NCBI GenBank assembly: GCA_009925965.1
Contig: RFPW01000131.1
Location: forward strand, 1-6,389
Length of the DNA: 6,389 nt
Source: Betaproteobacteria bacterium
Lineage (GTDB): Bacteria > Pseudomonadota > Gammaproteobacteria > Burkholderiales > Burkholderiaceae_E
Reading direction: 5' to 3'
Both the position numbers and the translations under genes were made by a program. How positions within the stretch are numbered: position 1 is the stretch's first letter; each line of letters starts with the position of its first letter. The notes under the pieces are model-generated. The model did not search any database, was not told where the DNA came from, and was given only the letters and a program-made list of their open reading frames with translations. Shown here one piece after another: positions 1 through 6,076 of the stretch.

Positions 1-1320
1 TGCGCCTTCATGGAACTCAAAGTCTTCCCGGAACATCCCGAGAAGGTGCTCTTCGAGGCCCATCATGAGGGGATGAACCCAGGTGTCGAAAAGCACATTT
101 GCGCCTTCGAAACCCATTTGGGGGGCGTAGCGCGCTGGAAAGTCCTGGACGTGAACTGGCGCCGAAATCACCGCGCAAGGCACTCCAAGACGCTTTGCGA
201 TGTGCCGTTCCATTTGGGTACCGAGCACCAACTCGGGCTGCAACTCGGCGACCCGCGCTTCAACGTCGAGGTAGTCATCGGTGATCAGCGCTTCGACCCC
301 ATACAACTTGGCGGCTTCGCGAATCTCGCGGGCAAATTCCCGGCTGTAGGTGCCTAGTCCGACCACGGTGAAGCCCAGTTCACGGGCAGCGAATCGGGCA
401 GCCGCGATCGCATGGCTGGCGTCACCGAAAATGAATACACGTTTGCCGGTCAGGTAGGTTGAATCAACCGACCGGGCGTACCAGGTTGCTCTTGAGGGAT
501 GGCTGGCCAAAAACGCTTCCGCATCAACCTGGGCCAGGGCGGCGACTTCGCGGATAAAGTCAATCGTGGCCCCGACACCGATCGGGACGACCTGAGTCGC
601 CGGTTGTTTGAAATTGCGCGCCAACCACTGTGCAGCCAGAGAAGCGGTCTCGGGGTAAAGAACGACATTGAAGTCGGCTTGGCCAAGGCGCGCGATATCG
701 TCAGGCGCAGCGTTGAGGGGTGCGACCACGTTGATGTCGATGCCCATCGCGATGAGCAAACCCGTGATTTCGCGGACATCGTCCCGGTGCCGAAAGCCTA
801 GCGCGGTCGGCCCGAGCACATTGCAGCGTGGTCGCCTGACCCCATCAGCCTGAGCCGCAAGCTCGGGAAGTTCGTCCACTGGGCGGGCAAGATTTCGAAC
901 CAGTTGATAGAACGTTTCTGCCGCGCCCCAATTTTCTTTGCGCTGGTACGAAGGCAGTTCGAGAGGAATCACCGGGATCGGCAAGGCCAGTGCCTTTGAT
1001 AAGCCGCCTGGGTCGTCCTGAATCAACTCCGCGGTGCAAGAAGCGCCCACCAGCATCGCCTTTGGATTGAAGCGCTCGAACGCTTCACGCGCTGCATTCT
1101 TGAACAACTCTGCGGTGTCGCCGCCCAGGTCGCGCGCTTGAAAGGTGGTGTAAGTCACCGGCGGGCGTTTCGCGAGCCGCTCGATCATGGTGAATAGCAG
1201 ATCGGCATAGGTGTCGCCCTGCGGTGCGTGCAAGACGTAATGCACATCGCGCATTGCTGTGGCAACCCGCATCGCCCCCACATGTGGGGGGCCTTCGTAG
1301 GTCCATAGTGTGAGTTGCAT
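1..1320 (-). CDS. bchB: Light-independent protochlorophyllide reductase subunit B (partial, C-terminus off the window)
   Basis: BchB pairs with BchN to form the catalytic NB component of dark-operative protochlorophyllide reductase (DPOR), a nitrogenase-like cytoplasmic enzyme. It reduces the C17-C18 double bond of protochlorophyllide with electrons from BchL. The frame reads open from ATG at 1320 to the left edge, giving 440 residues; the family is about 520-550 long, so roughly 100 C-terminal residues lie outside. The N-terminus reads MQLTLWTYEGPPHVGAMR. Asp36 (in APQGDTYAD) is the unusual aspartate ligand of the NB [4Fe-4S] cluster, and Cys95 lies in GASCTAELIQDDPGGL. Asp286 in SVDSTYL probably corresponds to the proton-donor Asp274 of Rhodobacter; this is mapped from memory. 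Near the edge are the family blocks LGTQMERHIAK, APVHVQDFPARYAPQMGFEG and WVHPLMMGLEEHLL. It starts 11 nt after the bchN stop, with a GAGG ribosome site about 9 nt upstream, and is co-transcribed with bchF and bchN. No frameshift or missing key residue was seen. Confidence 0.97.
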   Translation of the reverse strand, partial: MQLTLWTYEGPPHVGAMRVATAMRDVHYVLHAPQGDTYADLLFTMIERLAKRPPVTYTTFQARDLGGDTAELFKNAAREAFERFNPKAMLVGASCTAELIQDDPGGLSKALALPIPVIPLELPSYQRKENWGAAETFYQLVRNLARPVDELPELAAQADGVRRPRCNVLGPTALGFRHRDDVREITGLLIAMGIDINVVAPLNAAPDDIARLGQADFNVVLYPETASLAAQWLARNFKQPATQVVPIGVGATIDFIREVAALAQVDAEAFLASHPSRATWYARSVDSTYLTGKRVFIFGDASHAIAAARFAARELGFTVVGLGTYSREFAREIREAAKLYGVEALITDDYLDVEARVAELQPELVLGTQMERHIAKRLGVPCAVISAPVHVQDFPARYAPQMGFEGANVLFDTWVHPLMMGLEEHLLGMFREDFEFHEGA

Positions 1321-1331
1321 TGGGTCTAACC

Positions 1332-2579
1332 TCAGGCCACGAGCTTCATTCGCCGCGTCAGCGGGCGAGCGAAAAGTTCGGCCAGATCGCCGGCCTGGTC
1401 GTAGCCATGAATCGGCGTGAAAACCAGTTCGATCGACCACTTGGTTGTAATACCTTGCGCCTCGAGCGGGTTGGCCAGGCCAAGCCCGCAAACCACGATA
1501 TCGGGCTGCGCCGCGCGGCACCGATCGAGCTGGCGCTCTACATCCTGACCTTCAGATAACTGGGTGCCAGCGGGTAGCAGCGCCAACTCCTGAGCGAGGT
1601 GCTGACGGTGCAGGTAGGGCGTGCCAACCTCCACCAGGGTCATGCCCATTTCGCGCGACAGAAACCGCGCCAAGGGCGGTTCGAGCTGCGAGTCGGGAAA
1701 GAAGAAGATGGACTTTCCATCGAGCAGATGTCGTTGCCGTGCCAGTGCCTGCCGGGCGCGCTCTCTTCCAGGTGCAATCGCGGCCTCGAATCGATCGGCG
1801 GGAATGTTCCAGGCCTGTGCGGCGGCAGCCAGCCAGGCCGTGGTGCCTTCTTCGCCAAGCGGAAACAGCGCGTCGAGTCGAACAGCACCGCGCGCTTCGA
1901 GCGCACGCGCCGTATCGGCCAAAAAGGGTTGTGCCAACAAAAATCGGGTATTGGGACCCACCGCCGGATTTTCACCCGCTTTTCGAGGCGGAAAGAAAGC
2001 CACCGGCCCGATGCCAATTTCATTGAACAGCCGCTTGAACTGGTCTTCAACAACGTCGGCCAGGGTGCCCACGATCAGGAGCGCAGGCTCGGATTCATCG
2101 CGCGCCGGCATGGCCGGGACCAGAGCAGCCAGACAGGCATCTTCCCCCTGGGTGAAGGTGGTCTCGATGCCGCTCCCCGAGTAGTTGAGAATCCGGACGG
2201 CGGGTTCAAATTGCCTCGAAAGGCGCTCGGCGGCACGCGACAAATCGAGCTTGATCACCTCCGAAGGGCAAGACCCGACCAGAAACAGAAGCTTGATATC
2301 GGGGCGCCGTTCAAGCAGACGGGTGACCACCTTGTCGAGTTCGGTATTGGCATCGGCCAACCCAGCAAGGTCGCGCTCATCAATGATTGCTGTCGCGAAC
2401 CGGGGTTCCGCAAAAATCATGACGCCCGCAGCCGACTGGATCAGATGGGCGCAGGTTCGCGAACCTACCACCAGAAAAAACGCGTCCTGAATCTTGCGGT
2501 GCAGCCAGATGATGCCCGTGAGGCCGCAAAAGACCTCGCGTTGGCCGCGCTCGCGAAGAATTGGGACAACGGTGTTCAT
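1332..2579 (-). CDS. bchN: Light-independent protochlorophyllide reductase subunit N
   Basis: BchN is the partner of BchB in the NB component of DPOR and supplies three cysteine ligands of its [4Fe-4S] cluster. The protein has 415 residues, close to the family's usual 410-430, and looks complete. Cys18 (in EVFCGLTGIIWLHRK), Cys43 (in GSRTCAHLIQSAAGVMIFAE) and Cys104 (in LVGSCPSEVIKLDLS) match the three ligands known as Cys26, Cys51 and Cys112 in the Rhodobacter protein, with a constant offset of eight because this N-terminus is shorter. With Asp36 of BchB they complete the 3-Cys/1-Asp cluster. The block ILNYSGSGIETTFTQGED is also typical. The ATG at 2579 overlaps the bchF stop as ATGA (2576-2579) and has no clear Shine-Dalgarno sequence, so translation is probably coupled to bchF. 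bchB follows 11 nt downstream. Confidence 0.98.
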   Translation of the reverse strand: MNTVVPILRERGQREVFCGLTGIIWLHRKIQDAFFLVVGSRTCAHLIQSAAGVMIFAEPRFATAIIDERDLAGLADANTELDKVVTRLLERRPDIKLLFLVGSCPSEVIKLDLSRAAERLSRQFEPAVRILNYSGSGIETTFTQGEDACLAALVPAMPARDESEPALLIVGTLADVVEDQFKRLFNEIGIGPVAFFPPRKAGENPAVGPNTRFLLAQPFLADTARALEARGAVRLDALFPLGEEGTTAWLAAAAQAWNIPADRFEAAIAPGRERARQALARQRHLLDGKSIFFFPDSQLEPPLARFLSREMGMTLVEVGTPYLHRQHLAQELALLPAGTQLSEGQDVERQLDRCRAAQPDIVVCGLGLANPLEAQGITTKWSIELVFTPIHGYDQAGDLAELFARPLTRRMKLVA

Positions 2580-3136
2580 GCAGACTGACCGAGACCGACA
2601 GCTTCGAGGCGGGCGCGGCGTTCATCTTCGGCTTTGGCCCCGAGTCGAGCGGCCCGAAGCTTGAGCAGGAACTGGGTGGCATTGATGGCGTAGGTTGAAT
2701 AAGCCGCCAGCGCGAGAAGCATTTGCTCACGCGGATCGAGCGCGCCCGTCAAGAGGACGATCAGATAGGCCGTATGCAACGCAATGACGACGAAGCTGAC
2801 CATGTCCTCCCAGTAGAAAGCCGGCGCCAGCAGATAAACGCCAAAGACGTCCTTTTCCCAAAGGCATCCGGTGATCATGATGGCGTATAGCAGCATCGTC
2901 TTGGCGACGATGGAGACCGAAGCCGCGAAAAGGCCGTCGCCCGTGATCAAAAACCGAAGTACCAGGCTAACGCTGATCGCAAATACAACAAACTGAACGA
3001 TCGCCAGAACGCCCTGAACATTGGTCCAACGCGAAGCATCCCGTCGTTTGCGTTGTTCGGGAGTGTAGAGAGGCCGAGACGCTGCCTGATCAGCGGGTCT
3101 CGTAAGGTCGGTCGTTGTGGTTTGCAATGCATCCAT
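2576..3136 (-). CDS. bchF: 3-vinyl bacteriochlorophyllide hydratase
   Basis: BchF adds water across the C3-vinyl group of the (bacterio)chlorophyllide ring to give the 3-hydroxyethyl group, on the way to the 3-acetyl group of bacteriochlorophyll a. It is a small integral membrane protein. The 186-residue product has a polar N-terminal tail, then the family block LYTPEQRKRRDASRWTNVQG (residues 24-42). Four likely membrane segments follow at about 41-63, 72-92, 113-131 and 138-158. The conserved stretch with GCLWEKDVFGVYLLAPAFYW lies at 90-109. The end is a charged cytoplasm-like tail. It is the first gene of the minus-strand bchFNB operon, with a sigma70-like promoter overlapped by a PpsR-type operator just upstream. 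The ATG at 3136 has no obvious Shine-Dalgarno sequence. Another in-frame start is possible but none looks better, and the start falls before the conserved block as expected. Confidence 0.96.
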   Translation of the reverse strand: MDALQTTTTDLTRPADQAASRPLYTPEQRKRRDASRWTNVQGVLAIVQFVVFAISVSLVLRFLITGDGLFAASVSIVAKTMLLYAIMITGCLWEKDVFGVYLLAPAFYWEDMVSFVVIALHTAYLIVLLTGALDPREQMLLALAAYSTYAINATQFLLKLRAARLGAKAEDERRARLEAVGLGQSA

Positions 3137-3163
3137 GGGCGTCTAACGGGGTGGTTTGAGCCG

Positions 3164-3192
3164 AATCTAGGCGGTCCCGAAAAAAGTGTCAA
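3164..3192 (-). promoter_or_regulatory. Probable sigma70-type promoter of bchFNB
   Basis: Read on the minus strand, a perfect -35 hexamer TTGACA (3192-3187) is followed after 17 bp by TAGATT (3169-3164), which matches the -10 consensus at four of six positions. Transcription would start near 3157, leaving a leader of about 20 nt before the bchF ATG. The -35 hexamer is also one arm of the PpsR-type palindrome at 3187-3204, so repressor binding would block polymerase directly. Spacing and hexamers are seen in the sequence; the activity is inferred. Confidence 0.72.
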
Positions 3193-3204
3193 TTAAAATT
3201 TACG
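3187..3204. promoter_or_regulatory. PpsR/CrtJ-type operator between bchF and ppaA
   Basis: The site reads TGT-N12-ACG, one base off the PpsR/CrtJ consensus TGT-N12-ACA. The left arm TGTCAAT is perfect; the right arm ATTTACG matches its complement at five of seven positions around an AT-rich centre. The left arm is the bchF -35 hexamer on the other strand. A further GTCAA half-site begins at 3204, directly at the right border. In known systems PpsR/CrtJ represses bch promoters through such sites, so control of bchF is expected. The site also lies just upstream of the likely ppaA -10 element, so it may act on the regulator genes as well (inference). Confidence 0.7.
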
Positions 3205-3222
3205 TCAACCAAGCGTTACTAC

Positions 3223-3231
3223 TGATATAGT
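3223..3231 (+). promoter_or_regulatory. Probable extended -10 promoter of ppaA-ppsR
   Basis: The bases TGATATAGT form an extended -10 element: TG, one base, then TATAGT, which matches TATAAT at five of six positions. There is no good -35 hexamer 16-18 bp upstream, which is tolerated by extended -10 promoters. Transcription would begin near 3238, about 30 nt before the upstream TTG start of ppaA and about 114 nt before the ATG at 3352. The PpsR-type operator lies at about -51 to -34 relative to this start. Confidence 0.45.
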
Positions 3232-3338
3232 GCGCTGGACCCGCTTTTCATCGGTAGGGGAGAACCCTTGGGAACGCTTCAAAATCATTGTCAACCGTTC
3301 GATTACCTCTCATCCTTGGCGCCTAACCAAGCTGGCGT

Positions 3339-3344
3339 GAGGAG
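3339..3344 (+). promoter_or_regulatory. Ribosome binding site deciding the ppaA start at 3352
   Basis: GAGGAG lies 7 nt before ATG 3352, an almost ideal Shine-Dalgarno sequence and spacing. It is the main reason for taking 3352 as the principal start. A second good site, AGGGGAG at 3256-3262, lies 5 nt before an in-frame TTG at 3268 and would add 28 residues. Confidence 0.65.
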
Positions 3345-3351
3345 TCGGGGT

Positions 3352-4299
3352 ATGGATTCAAAGCCCAAGAACACTAAGAAGGGCACCCCGGGCCTGGACC
3401 AAGCCACGGCTGGGGCGCCGTATTGGCTCTCGCGAGCCATCGAAGCCGAAGTCGCCCGCGCAATTCCCTCGATCATTCGCGCACACGCGCAAGAAGCGTC
3501 ACCCGCTGCTTCGTCCGCCGCCCAGTCGCACGATTCAGTGGAACGAGACGGCTCGGTGAGTAACCCGTCCGATCCTCCAGGCAGCACGTCCGGGCGAGTG
3601 GTGCGGCCGACCGAGTCTGACGTGGCAGCCGCCGCGAGATTTGGTGTTGCTGGCGATCATCTCGGTTTGCGTGACCTCATCACAGGTTTGCGAGCTCGGG
3701 CCGTCCCACTGACCGGTATCTATCTGGACCTGATCGGAGCGGCTGCCCGACAACTCGGCGATCGCTGGACCGAGGATGAAGTCAACTTCGTCGAAGTCAC
3801 GTTTGCAACCGGTGTTTTCGAGGCAGCTTTGCGTGAATTGATGCCATCGCTTGAGGCCGAAATCGCCACCGTGAAGTCTGGAGACGCCGAAACTGGTCGG
3901 ATTTTGCTGGCGGGTCTTCCAGACGATTTGCATCGGATGGGGATGACGATGATCGGCGGTTTTTTCCGCGGTGCTGGATGGCAAGTGCGTGACGGTCTCG
4001 ATTCGTCTTTGCAAGAGCTGGAACGAATTGTTGCGGTTGAATGGTTTGAAGTGATTGGTCTTTCTGCGTCTTGTGACCGTTTCCTTGATTTACTGTCGTT
4101 TACCCTGACTCGGTTGCGCCGGGCTTCGTGCAATCCGGGCGTCGGGTTTTTGGTGGGCGGTGCGCAGTTTGTTGAACGACCGGGTCTGATGACACTGGTC
4201 GGGGCCGATGCAACCGCAGGTGACGCGCATGAGGCATTGCGTGAGGCCGAGCGACTCAGGGCCCGGTCACGCACGATGCCAGCTAATGCGAATTCCTGA
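3352..4299 (+). CDS. ppaA: PpaA/AerR-family cobalamin-binding antirepressor of PpsR
   Basis: PpaA/AerR proteins are cytoplasmic B12-binding regulators that bind PpsR/CrtJ and alter its repression of photosystem genes; the family was first described as a SCHIC (heme-instead-of-cobalamin) domain. From ATG 3352 the product has 315 residues. Residues 1-90 are polar, poorly conserved and probably disordered. About 95-165 form a helical cap with LGDRWTEDEVNFVEVT, like the four-helix module of B12 proteins. About 178-305 form a Rossmann-like B12 fold: DLHRMG (Asp192, His194, Gly197) fits the DxHxxG motif that supplies the lower cobalt ligand, Ser238 in GLSASCD fits the SxL position, and Gly269-Gly270 (VGGAQ) fits the GG motif. 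The end VGADATAGDAHEAL is typical. ppsR follows 34 nt later, so the two are probably one operon. An in-frame TTG start at 3268 would make a 343-residue form, recalling the long and short AerR of Rhodobacter capsulatus. Confidence 0.92.
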   Translation: MDSKPKNTKKGTPGLDQATAGAPYWLSRAIEAEVARAIPSIIRAHAQEASPAASSAAQSHDSVERDGSVSNPSDPPGSTSGRVVRPTESDVAAAARFGVAGDHLGLRDLITGLRARAVPLTGIYLDLIGAAARQLGDRWTEDEVNFVEVTFATGVFEAALRELMPSLEAEIATVKSGDAETGRILLAGLPDDLHRMGMTMIGGFFRGAGWQVRDGLDSSLQELERIVAVEWFEVIGLSASCDRFLDLLSFTLTRLRRASCNPGVGFLVGGAQFVERPGLMTLVGADATAGDAHEALREAERLRARSRTMPANANS

Positions 4300-4321
4300 G
4301 TAAATTCGGGGCTTCGCCAAC

Positions 4322-4327
4322 AGGAAG
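4322..4327 (+). promoter_or_regulatory. Ribosome binding site deciding the ppsR start at 4334
   Basis: AGGAAG lies 6 nt before GTG 4334. The alternative in-frame TTG at 4328 abuts this site with no spacing and is therefore unlikely to be the start. Confidence 0.7.
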
Positions 4328-4333
4328 TTGTTT

Positions 4334-5926
4334 GTGAGAACTTTCGCTGACTCTTCGCACGACTTTACGAATTCTGACGCCGGTTCTCTGGCCAGACTCG
4401 CGTCGGCTGCCGCCGATATCGCACTGATCATTGATAAAACAGGCACGATTCGCGAGCTCGCGGGGGATAACCCGAATTTGCCCCTGAACCAGTGGTCTGA
4501 CTGGATCGGACGGTCCTGGTCCGAAGTCGTTTCAGTCGAGAGCCGCCCCAAGGTTGAGTCGATGCAGCGGGACGCTTTAGCCGGGGTGACGACGCGCTGG
4601 CGCCATCTCAATCATCCTGGACGGGATGGCGGTGAATCCGTGCCGGTCATGTATCGCGTCGTACCCTTGGGTAGCGACGGCAGTATGGTCGCGGTGGGCC
4701 GTGATCTGCAGGAAATGGCCGAACTGCAACGGCGCTTGCTCGAGGTTCAGCAGACCGTCGATCGCGAAGAAAAACAGCGCCGACAGGCCGAAGCGCGCCA
4801 GCGGATACTTTTCCAATCCTCTGTCGATCCACTATTGGTCGTCGATTCGCTGACTGGGCGAGTCTTCGAATCCAATCCGGCGGCAGACATTATGTTGCCG
4901 GTCGTGACTCGCCGTCGTGGGGCCGGAACCTGGGATGACGGGCTCGATCCTCAGGGTGCCGATGCGATGCGTGCCTTACTTGCCCGCGTCAGATCGAGTG
5001 GTCGTCCTGATCAGGCGCAGGTCCACGGCTTAGATGGCACGGCATTGTTGGTCAATGCAACCCCATTTCGCGAGGATGGATTCGCGCTTGCGATGGTTCG
5101 CATCGCGCCTGTGGTCGGTTACGCTGCCGGATCGAATCGCGGGCCGGCGGGTCCCGACCACAAGCCATCTCTGTCGGCGGTTGCAGAGTATTCGCCTGAA
5201 GCGATCGTGCGAACGGATCTAAACGGTCAAATCCTGTCCGCGAACGGCGCATTTATCAACATGGTGCGGGTGAGTGCCGAGTCCTCGATTGCTGGGCAGT
5301 CGCTTGATCGTTGGCTCGATGGAGCCGGTGTTGATTTGCGGGTTTTGATGGCCAATGCCCGTCAGCACGGCGTCATGAGGCGGTTTTCCACGGTCTTGCG
5401 CGACGAGCATGGCCATCAGGTCGATATTGAGTTGGCTGCGGTGAACTTGCCGGATGAAGATCCGCCAGGATTTGGATTTCTGATCCGTGAGGCGCCACGC
5501 TGGCATGCAGCGGGGCCAGAGACCACGGATGATCCATCTCAGGTGGCAGGCCGATCGGTCGACCAGTTGACCGAACTCGTTGGGCGCGTCCCGCTCAAGG
5601 AACTGGTGCGCGAGGCGGCGGATGTGATTGAACGACTCGCGATCGAGGCCGCTCTCAAACTCACGGGTGACAACCGTGCACTGGCATCCGATTTACTAGG
5701 GCTGAGCCGGCAAAGTCTTTACATCAAGTTGCACCGTTATGGGCTTGGTGACCTCACGCCGGAGCCGTCGGTAAAAGACCAGGGCGATACTCCGGGCGCG
5801 AAGCCCGCCCCGGCGCGTAAAACGGCGGCCAAGCCGACGGGTCGGGCGGCGGCGAAGGCCGCAGCGGTGAGCAACCGGGCTGCCGCAAAGTCGGCCACTA
5901 AACCGGCGCTGAAGCGTCGGGGTTAA
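4334..5926 (+). CDS. ppsR: PpsR/CrtJ photosystem transcriptional repressor with a K/A-rich C-terminal extension
   Basis: PpsR (CrtJ) is the cytoplasmic PAS-domain repressor that binds TGT-N12-ACA operators and shuts off bch, crt and puc genes under oxygen; in some species it also activates. From GTG 4334 the product has 530 residues, longer than the usual 460-480. It has an N-terminal PAS-like domain (about 25-118), a charged coiled-coil Q-linker (about 125-155), PAS1 (about 157-275, starting near FQSSVDPLLVVD), PAS2 (about 282-400, with AEYSPEAIVRTDLNG) and a Fis-type helix-turn-helix (about 430-471; TGDNRALASDLLG then LSRQSLYIKLHRYGL). Two things are odd. There is no cysteine anywhere; Ala436 in RLAIEAALKLTGDNR stands where I recall the redox-active cysteine of Rhodobacter proteins. 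Residues 472-530 form a K/A/P/R-rich tail beyond the helix-turn-helix. It lies 34 nt after ppaA, probably in the same operon. Family assignment is firm; the functional effect of the oddities is inference. Confidence 0.96.
   Translation: MRTFADSSHDFTNSDAGSLARLASAAADIALIIDKTGTIRELAGDNPNLPLNQWSDWIGRSWSEVVSVESRPKVESMQRDALAGVTTRWRHLNHPGRDGGESVPVMYRVVPLGSDGSMVAVGRDLQEMAELQRRLLEVQQTVDREEKQRRQAEARQRILFQSSVDPLLVVDSLTGRVFESNPAADIMLPVVTRRRGAGTWDDGLDPQGADAMRALLARVRSSGRPDQAQVHGLDGTALLVNATPFREDGFALAMVRIAPVVGYAAGSNRGPAGPDHKPSLSAVAEYSPEAIVRTDLNGQILSANGAFINMVRVSAESSIAGQSLDRWLDGAGVDLRVLMANARQHGVMRRFSTVLRDEHGHQVDIELAAVNLPDEDPPGFGFLIREAPRWHAAGPETTDDPSQVAGRSVDQLTELVGRVPLKELVREAADVIERLAIEAALKLTGDNRALASDLLGLSRQSLYIKLHRYGLGDLTPEPSVKDQGDTPGAKPAPARKTAAKPTGRAAAKAAAVSNRAAAKSATKPALKRRG
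5747..5923 (+). other. Region encoding the histone H1-like K/A/P-rich tail of PpsR
   Basis: This stretch encodes the last 59 residues of PpsR after the recognition helix block ending RYGL. It holds 13 lysines or arginines against 4 acidic residues, all four of which lie in the first 16 residues; the rest is purely basic. Alanine-lysine units recur (KTAAKP, RAAAKAAA, RAAAKSA, TKPALKRRG). Composition is like the C-terminal tails of histone H1-like and AlgP-like bacterial proteins, which bind DNA non-specifically. Such a tail is not part of the PpsR core I know. The tail is in frame and uninterrupted up to the TAA at 5924. Confidence 0.8.
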
Positions 5927-5973
5927 GGGCCTGGGTAAGGGTTCGAGCCCAAGTCGCGATTGGTGCGGCATTG

Positions 5974-5991
5974 TGTCAATCAATTCTGACT
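5974..5991. promoter_or_regulatory. Imperfect PpsR/CrtJ-type operator, distal of a tandem pair
   Basis: The site reads TGT-N12-ACT, one base off the consensus, with a perfect TGTCAAT left arm and a weaker right arm TCTGACT. It ends 7 bp before the perfect palindrome at 5999-6016. Pairs of PpsR/CrtJ palindromes about 7-8 bp apart are the arrangement known for cooperative binding at bch promoters. On its own it would be a weak call; its spacing raises confidence. Confidence 0.6.
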
Positions 5992-5998
5992 CTCTAGG

Positions 5999-6016
5999 TG
6001 TCAATACGGATTGACA
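5999..6016. promoter_or_regulatory. Perfect PpsR/CrtJ operator upstream of bch2
   Basis: TGTCAAT and ATTGACA form a perfect 7-bp inverted repeat around ACGG, exactly TGT-N12-ACA. It is the best PpsR/CrtJ site in the window. The right arm contains TTGACA (6011-6016), which fits the -35 hexamer of the downstream promoter, so binding would exclude RNA polymerase. An additional GTCAAT half-site follows immediately at 6017-6022. Confidence 0.88.
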
Positions 6017-6040
6017 GTCAATCGGCGGTCGGCATAAAGT
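6011..6040 (+). promoter_or_regulatory. Probable sigma70-type promoter of bch2
   Basis: A perfect -35 TTGACA (6011-6016) is followed after 18 bp by TAAAGT (6035-6040), four of six matches to the -10 consensus. Transcription would start near 6047, about 30 nt before the ATG at 6077. The layout mirrors the bchF promoter, with the -35 inside the PpsR palindrome. Read-through from ppsR is also possible, as no clear terminator lies between. Confidence 0.6.
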
Positions 6041-6076
6041 CCACCGCATGGTCCCCGGTTACCGACTACCCCCAGC

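Noticed and set aside
10..801. Several plus-strand open frames in the first 800 bases
   Set aside because: They are antisense to bchB, which runs through the whole stretch without a stop and is conserved throughout.
1599..2588. Long open frame of 329 codons on the plus strand
   Set aside because: It lies wholly antisense to bchN, whose protein is strongly conserved with all three cluster cysteines. The product is low-complexity and like no family I know; it is a shadow of the GC-rich codon pattern.
3289..3306. TGTCAAC half-site inside the leader of ppaA, possible further PpsR operator
   Set aside because: The right half reads TAC rather than ACA and shows little symmetry, so only a half-site is present.
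3720..4274. Open frame of 184 codons on the minus strand
   Set aside because: Antisense to ppaA, Ser/Arg-rich shadow translation with no recognisable domain or ribosome site.
4300..4333. Possible promoter or operator between ppaA and ppsR
   Set aside because: The 34-nt gap holds only the ribosome site; no TGT-N12-ACA pattern or -35/-10 pair was seen, in keeping with a shared transcript.
5932..5951. TGGG...CCCA inverted repeat after ppsR, with a GGTTCGAGCC stretch like a tRNA T-arm; possible terminator or tRNA remnant
   Set aside because: The stem is short and has no T-tract, so it does not look like an intrinsic terminator. No acceptor, D-arm or anticodon arm can be built around the T-arm-like bases.
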